From positions 1,985,001-2,049,000 of the forward strand of contig NZ_JARVTG010000001.1 in assembly GCF_029846635.1 (NCBI RefSeq): a stretch of 64,000 nt of DNA, read 5' to 3'. The position numbers and the translations under genes were made by a program. Below, one piece after another: positions 59,908 through 64,000 of this stretch; the stretch's first letter is position 1, and every line of letters starts with the position of its first letter. A model generated the notes under the pieces. The model saw nothing but the letters and a program-made list of their open reading frames with translations, did not search any database and had not been told where the DNA came from. This stretch comes from Pokkaliibacter sp. MBI-7. GTDB taxonomy: Bacteria > Pseudomonadota > Gammaproteobacteria > Pseudomonadales > Balneatricaceae.

Positions 59908-61268
59908 CCGCTCCGGGGTCGGATCGCGCCGGGTGCGGGTTGAAGAGCAGCAGTCGCCGCACGTGGGCTGACGGTGACCGTCTGTATTTTCTGCTGCTGG
60001 TAGCGGGCCTGCTTGCGCCGGGCTTTGCGTTTTTTCGCCCAGATGATCACCCCGGTCAGCGACAGCATGGCCACCACCAGCCCCATCAGGGAGATGATGA
60101 TGCGCCCCGGCAAGCCGAGAATGCGCCCCGAATGCAGGGGGAACTGCAGCTGCACAAAGATATCGGCGGCTGTGCCCTGCCAGGGCACCCGGGCCCCCAG
60201 CTCAGCGCCGCTATCGCCATCCAGATACAGCCACTTCATCCGCATGCCACCGCCCTCGTGATCATCCCCCGGCTGGAAGAAGCCCACGCCATAGATGCCC
60301 CAGGCCGAGGCGTAGAACAGACTGCCCGCCGGCTCACTCCAGCCCCTGTGCCGGGCCAGTTGCCGGGCATCGGCCAGAATCGCCTGCCGGTCGAGCTGCG
60401 GCACAATCGGTGCGGTCAGCGGCTGTGGTCGACGCTGGGTAAAGGGGTCCGGGGTCAGGGTCGAGACTTTTTCCAGCAGAGGCCGGAACACTTCGGCATA
60501 GAGATTCAGGGATACCGAGGTCAGGGCGAGAATCAGCAGCAGGCTGAATACCCACAGCCCCGCCGCCAGATGCAGGCTGTAATTGAGCCGGAAGGCGCTG
60601 GCGTTCCATTTGATCTTCCACGCCGGTGCCCAGCGCTGCCAGAAGCGGCGGGGGTTATCGCTGACCGCCCTGCCGCCCGCCGGTACTGAAGGGGGCGACC
60701 GTCGCGACGGCAGGGTCAGGTAAGCAGCGATAAAGGTGTCAAACAGCCAGATCAGCGCTACCCCGCCCATCAGCCAGTAGCCCCAGCGATCAATCCCGGC
60801 AAACGCCGGCAGCTGAAAGCTGTAGTGCAGCTTGTAAAGAAACGGCAGCAGGTGTTCGCGGTCCAGTGCGATCCTGCCCCAGTCGCGGGTGCCGACAATG
60901 GCGCCGGTCACCGGATTGACGAACACCTGATTGTAATCCAGCTCGTAAAGCTGGCCGGTAGCCGGATTCACTGCCGGTTTGACGTAGTAGACGGCGGCAT
61001 GGCCCGGCTCAAACTGCAGCGGAAAGAACGACACCCGAATACGCGGATCGTTCGCCTCCAGCTGATCCGCCAGTGCCAGCGGTGACTGATAGGCACCGTG
61101 GCTGTCGATATCGTACAGCTGGCCATTCAGCCATTCGTCCAGCTCATGATCCCAGGAGATGATGGCGCCGGTCAGCCCGGCGACAAACAGGAACAGCGCC
61201 GACGTCAGCCCCAGCCAGCGATGCAGCTGCGCCATCCACTTTTTCACCCCTGCACCGCCCTTGCTCAT
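59889..61268 (-). CDS. PepSY-associated inner-membrane protein, copy 2
   Basis: A 459-residue paralogue of the protein at 52396 (same helices, SWDHELDEWLN, LLPFLYKLHYSFQLP, HSGRILGLPGRIIISLMGLVVAMLSLTGVIIWAKK). It has a longer cytoplasmic middle loop (RRSPPSVPAGGRA) and a basic, Gln-rich C-terminal tail. GGCGGGA before the ATG. It lies downstream of the second receptor on the same strand, but a MITE-like repeat separates them (unlike the coupled pair at 52396/53639). Overlaps the chemoreceptor end by 19 nt, tail to tail. Confidence 0.87.
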   Translation of the reverse strand: MSKGGAGVKKWMAQLHRWLGLTSALFLFVAGLTGAIISWDHELDEWLNGQLYDIDSHGAYQSPLALADQLEANDPRIRVSFFPLQFEPGHAAVYYVKPAVNPATGQLYELDYNQVFVNPVTGAIVGTRDWGRIALDREHLLPFLYKLHYSFQLPAFAGIDRWGYWLMGGVALIWLFDTFIAAYLTLPSRRSPPSVPAGGRAVSDNPRRFWQRWAPAWKIKWNASAFRLNYSLHLAAGLWVFSLLLILALTSVSLNLYAEVFRPLLEKVSTLTPDPFTQRRPQPLTAPIVPQLDRQAILADARQLARHRGWSEPAGSLFYASAWGIYGVGFFQPGDDHEGGGMRMKWLYLDGDSGAELGARVPWQGTAADIFVQLQFPLHSGRILGLPGRIIISLMGLVVAMLSLTGVIIWAKKRKARRKQARYQQQKIQTVTVSPRAATAALQPAPGAIRPRSGQAEIR

Positions 61269-61306
61269 CGTCCCGCCTCTTGCTCCATGTACTGGCTGTC
61301 TGTTGC

Positions 61307-61454
61307 TTAACAGGCTGTTGAAAAACGTTATCGAGGCAGCCGAGACAAGGAAAAAACAGGCGAAAAAGCGGAGTTTAGTGGACTAAATGAGCATTTTTAG
61401 CCTGTTTTTGACGCGGTATTCGGCAACGCAGATAGATTTTCAACGACCTGTTAA
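61307..61454. repeat. MITE-like repeat element, copy 2 (short form, 148 bp)
   Basis: Terminal inverted repeats TTAACAGGctGTTGAAAA (left) and ..TTTTCAACgaCCTGTTAA (right). Matches copy 1 (20558-20777) over both flanks but lacks about 70 bp of internal DNA and its three hairpins. The right end (61451-61453) forms the TAA stop of the adjacent receptor gene. Confidence 0.85.
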
Positions 61455-63901
61455 AACTCGGTGGCCAGCGACACCCTGACTTCCCGCGGCGCCCCCTGCG
61501 TCAGATAGCCGCCGGTCGCCGAGGCCCAGTAGTTCTCATTCAGCACGTTGTTGACGGTCAGGCGCCAGGTCAGGTCCTGCGCATAGGCGCGCATGCGGTA
61601 GCTGGCACCCAGATCAAGCCGGGTCCAGGGGTCAACCCGGAGGTTGTTGGCATCGTCGAGATACTGCGCACCGGTACGGATCACCCGGCCATTCAGCTGC
61701 AGCCCGTCCACCGCCGCCACCTGCAGTGCGGCACCGAGGCTGAGGCGATAATCAGGCACGCCCACGGCATCCTTGCCGATATTGCTCTCCACGGTGGAGG
61801 CGATAATCTTCGGATCCATCCAGGTCGCACTGCCATTCAGCACCAGCCCGGACAGCGGTTCGCCGTACAGGCTGACCTCCACCCCGCGATTACGCTGTTT
61901 GCCATTGGTGGCATACCGATTCGATGCCGTGTCAGTCGAGGCAGAGGGTTTGGTAATTTCAAACAGCGCCACGCTGCCACCGATATGCTCGTAATCCAGT
62001 TTGATACCCACTTCATTCTGGCGGGAAATATAGGGGTCCAGCATGGCACCCGCGTTATCCAGCCCTGTCGATGTGGGCGCGGTATCCCCCACCTGCAGCC
62101 CTTCAATATGGTTGGCATAGACCGAGATATGCTGCCAGGGCTTGTACACCACCCCCGCCACCGGCGACAGCGCAGACTCCTGGTAGAGGTCACCCTCCAG
62201 CGCTCCGGCGTAACTGTAGTTGGCAGACTTGAGCCACTGCTGACGGCCACCGAGCGTCAGCAGCAGACGGTCATCCATAAAGCCCAGGGTGTCAGACAGC
62301 GATACCCCATCCATACGTACCCGGGAGCGCACATGGGGGTCATCCCAGTCACCGTCAGCAAACACCGTCGGCTGATAGGCGATATCCACCGGATCATAGA
62401 TATTGGTCGCCGCATAAGGCCAGGCCATGGTGTAGGCGGTATTGGTACGCCGGGCAAAACCGGAATAACCCAGATTCAGCTGATGGCTGATATCACCGGT
62501 CACGAAGTTGCCCCGCACGCCGAGATTACCCGACAGCGACTGCGCCCGGTAGGGCACCCCCAGACGCAGCAGGGTGGCATTGCCGTCATCATCGTTGACC
62601 GTGGGCGACGCGTACTGCCCTACTTCCTGAGTCTTGTTGCCACCCAGTGCCGCATAGGCTGTCCACTCCGGAGTAAGCTGATACTCACCGCGCCAGAGCG
62701 CGAAGGTGGTTTCCATCTGGCTTTCGGTCCAGCCGGGCGAATAGTTGGTATCGGCGTCCGGTGCATCGGGCACTTTGGTGATAGTGCCTGCATACACCAC
62801 CGAGCGCCCGGCATCGACATCCTGCTTCTGATAGCCGACATCCAGCGAGGTGTTGAAGCGTTCACCCCGGTAATCCAGACCGACGCTGGCCAGAGTGGTG
62901 CGCCGGGATTCGTTGTCGATGGCGGTGTCGCCTTCACGCTGCAACGCATTGACCCGCACACCGAACTGCTGCTCGGCGCCGAAACGGCGGCTGATATCCG
63001 CGGACAGACCAGTCTGGGCGCCGTTGCCATAATCCAGCTGCAGACGGGGCAGCGGCTCGTCGCCGGCATGTTTGGGTTCAATATTGACGGTACCGCCGAT
63101 ACCGGTGCCGGTGGGCGACACGCCGTTGAGGAACGCATTAGCGCCCTTGAACAGCTCTACCCGCTCAGCAATGTTGGTAGAGACTATCTGCCGCGGCAGC
63201 ACACCATACAGGCCACCGTAAGACACATCCTCGCCATTCAGCTCAAAGCCACGGATCACGAATTTTTCTGCGTAGTTGCCATAGCCAAAACCCGATACCA
63301 CCGAGGCATCGTTATCCAGCACCGCCGCCAGGGTTTCCGCCTGCTGGTCGCGGATCAGCCTGTCGGTGTACCCCACCACACTGAAGGGCACATTGGCCGC
63401 CTCCTGTTCACCGAGCACACCCAGCCGCCCGCCTTTGGCCACATAGCCGCCGGCATAGGTATCAGGCAGCACATCACCGCCGGTGCTGACACCCTGACCG
63501 GTGATGGATACTGCCGGCAGCAGCAGGTCATCACCGTCCGTCTTTGGGGCAGGTTGCAGGGTAAAGGCGTTGTTGCCGGTCTGCACCGCCACCAGCCCAC
63601 TGCCCTGCAGCAGCACCCGCAGTGCCGCCGCGGCACTGTAGCTGCCCTGCAAGCCACTGCTCTGCAAACCGGCCGTCATGTCCGGGCGGTACGACAGCAG
63701 GATGCCGGCATGCTGGCCGAGCTGATTCAGCGCCGTATCCAGCGGACCGGCGGCAATCTGGAATGACTGCACGGCTTCCTCGGCCTGCACCGGCATGACC
63801 GCCAGCAGGGGCATGGCAACGACAGCTGCCGCCAGCAGGCGACGATGGATGGCCAGACTGAGCAGCCTGGGTTGCAGCAGGGAGTGGCGCAGAGGGGTCA
63901 C
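61451..63901 (-). CDS. TonB-dependent siderophore receptor with STN domain, no adjacent FecIR
   Basis: An 816-residue receptor. Seen: signal peptide ending near ..AVMPVQA (residue 40), STN domain (about 41-115: VQSFQIAAGPLDTALNQLGQHAG ...), plug with VGYTDRLIRDQQAETLAAVLDNDASVVSGFGYGNYAEKFVIRGF, and a C-terminal barrel ending in Phe. It starts with GTG at 63901 (GGAG 10 nt upstream). The STN domain implies signalling, yet no fecI/fecR pair lies beside it in the window; the pair at 56402-57891 or one elsewhere may serve it. The stop codon is supplied by the repeat at 61307-61454. A Fur-like box lies upstream. Confidence 0.93.
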   Translation of the reverse strand: MTPLRHSLLQPRLLSLAIHRRLLAAAVVAMPLLAVMPVQAEEAVQSFQIAAGPLDTALNQLGQHAGILLSYRPDMTAGLQSSGLQGSYSAAAALRVLLQGSGLVAVQTGNNAFTLQPAPKTDGDDLLLPAVSITGQGVSTGGDVLPDTYAGGYVAKGGRLGVLGEQEAANVPFSVVGYTDRLIRDQQAETLAAVLDNDASVVSGFGYGNYAEKFVIRGFELNGEDVSYGGLYGVLPRQIVSTNIAERVELFKGANAFLNGVSPTGTGIGGTVNIEPKHAGDEPLPRLQLDYGNGAQTGLSADISRRFGAEQQFGVRVNALQREGDTAIDNESRRTTLASVGLDYRGERFNTSLDVGYQKQDVDAGRSVVYAGTITKVPDAPDADTNYSPGWTESQMETTFALWRGEYQLTPEWTAYAALGGNKTQEVGQYASPTVNDDDGNATLLRLGVPYRAQSLSGNLGVRGNFVTGDISHQLNLGYSGFARRTNTAYTMAWPYAATNIYDPVDIAYQPTVFADGDWDDPHVRSRVRMDGVSLSDTLGFMDDRLLLTLGGRQQWLKSANYSYAGALEGDLYQESALSPVAGVVYKPWQHISVYANHIEGLQVGDTAPTSTGLDNAGAMLDPYISRQNEVGIKLDYEHIGGSVALFEITKPSASTDTASNRYATNGKQRNRGVEVSLYGEPLSGLVLNGSATWMDPKIIASTVESNIGKDAVGVPDYRLSLGAALQVAAVDGLQLNGRVIRTGAQYLDDANNLRVDPWTRLDLGASYRMRAYAQDLTWRLTVNNVLNENYWASATGGYLTQGAPREVRVSLATEF

Positions 63902-63942
63902 AGGAATTCAGCTCCGAGAGAAGGTTTACTATCCCTGTCACC

Positions 63943-63957
63943 TGAGAATGAAAATCA
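63943..63957 (-). promoter_or_regulatory. Fur-box-like site upstream of the second receptor
   Basis: TGAGAATgAAAATCA agrees with about 11 of 14 positions of the 7-1-7 Fur consensus, 42 bp before the receptor start. Confidence 0.5.
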
Positions 63958-64000
63958 GCTCAGTGAAATACGCTTTTTTCGCAAAAAAGTTTTTGAGGGT

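Overview
The window reads as chromosomal DNA of a moderately GC-rich gammaproteobacterium, probably a marine or plant/host-associated member of the Oceanospirillales/Pseudomonas side of the class. The evidence is the pseudomonad-like block metK / tkt-epd-pgk-fba, the rsmE-gshB-tonB block, and dense, short-spaced operons. No rRNA, tRNA, CRISPR array or transposase gene was seen. The species call is an inference.

Layout. 1-870: a partial alpha/beta hydrolase (minus). 934-6488: the Calvin/glycolysis operon tkt-epd-pgk-fba (minus), divergent from metK (6764-7972). 8081-13006: mscL, a DUF481 barrel protein, rsmE-gshB-tonB and a PilZ protein. 13269-15245: periplasmic cpdB. 15641-19514: a Fur-box-preceded siderophore/heme-type ABC importer. 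19616-22454: a GNAT acetyltransferase, an orphan MITE-like repeat and an aldehyde dehydrogenase.

22467-26568 is the most interesting operon. It encodes a 717-residue ferritin-like protein with a cysteine-rich C-terminal tail, then a DUF692 multinuclear iron oxidase (MNIO), then its DUF2063 partner. This looks like a peptide/protein-modifying (RiPP-type) system whose substrate would be an unusually large protein. It is followed by an AT-rich two-gene island (27006-27942) that looks like a membrane-active toxin plus a small membrane immunity protein.

28619-47665 is a large catabolic region. It holds a HAD type II hydrolase, a PuuB-like oxidase, a complete dipeptide/opine-type ABC importer, a three-gene opine/amino-acid dehydrogenase (2Fe-2S protein, BFD-containing FAD/NAD oxidoreductase, DAO-type FAD subunit), an M20 deacetylase, gabD, ghrA, gabT, another HAD protein and an Lrp/AsnC regulator. 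Together they could import and oxidise an opine-like or N-acylated amino compound towards GABA and succinate. A DUF6402-like / DUF6201-like pair of possible effector genes interrupts it at 42361-43631.

47683-48998 carries a homologue of the Pseudomonas syringae type III effector HopA1 (HrmA), disrupted by one frameshift. An almost perfect hrp box (HrpL sigma site) lies 35 nt before its start. Next come a secreted Cys-rich protein, a pdxI-like aldo/keto reductase with an 8-copy tetranucleotide repeat upstream, and a LysR gene with an internal deletion.

52396-63901 is an iron-uptake region: FecI-type sigma, FecR, a transducing TonB-dependent receptor and a PepSY membrane protein, then a chemoreceptor, then a second PepSY protein and a second receptor separated by a second copy of the MITE-like repeat. 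Two families of small inverted-repeat elements (20558-20777 with 61307-61454; 36371-36538 with 52263-52368) are dispersed in the window.
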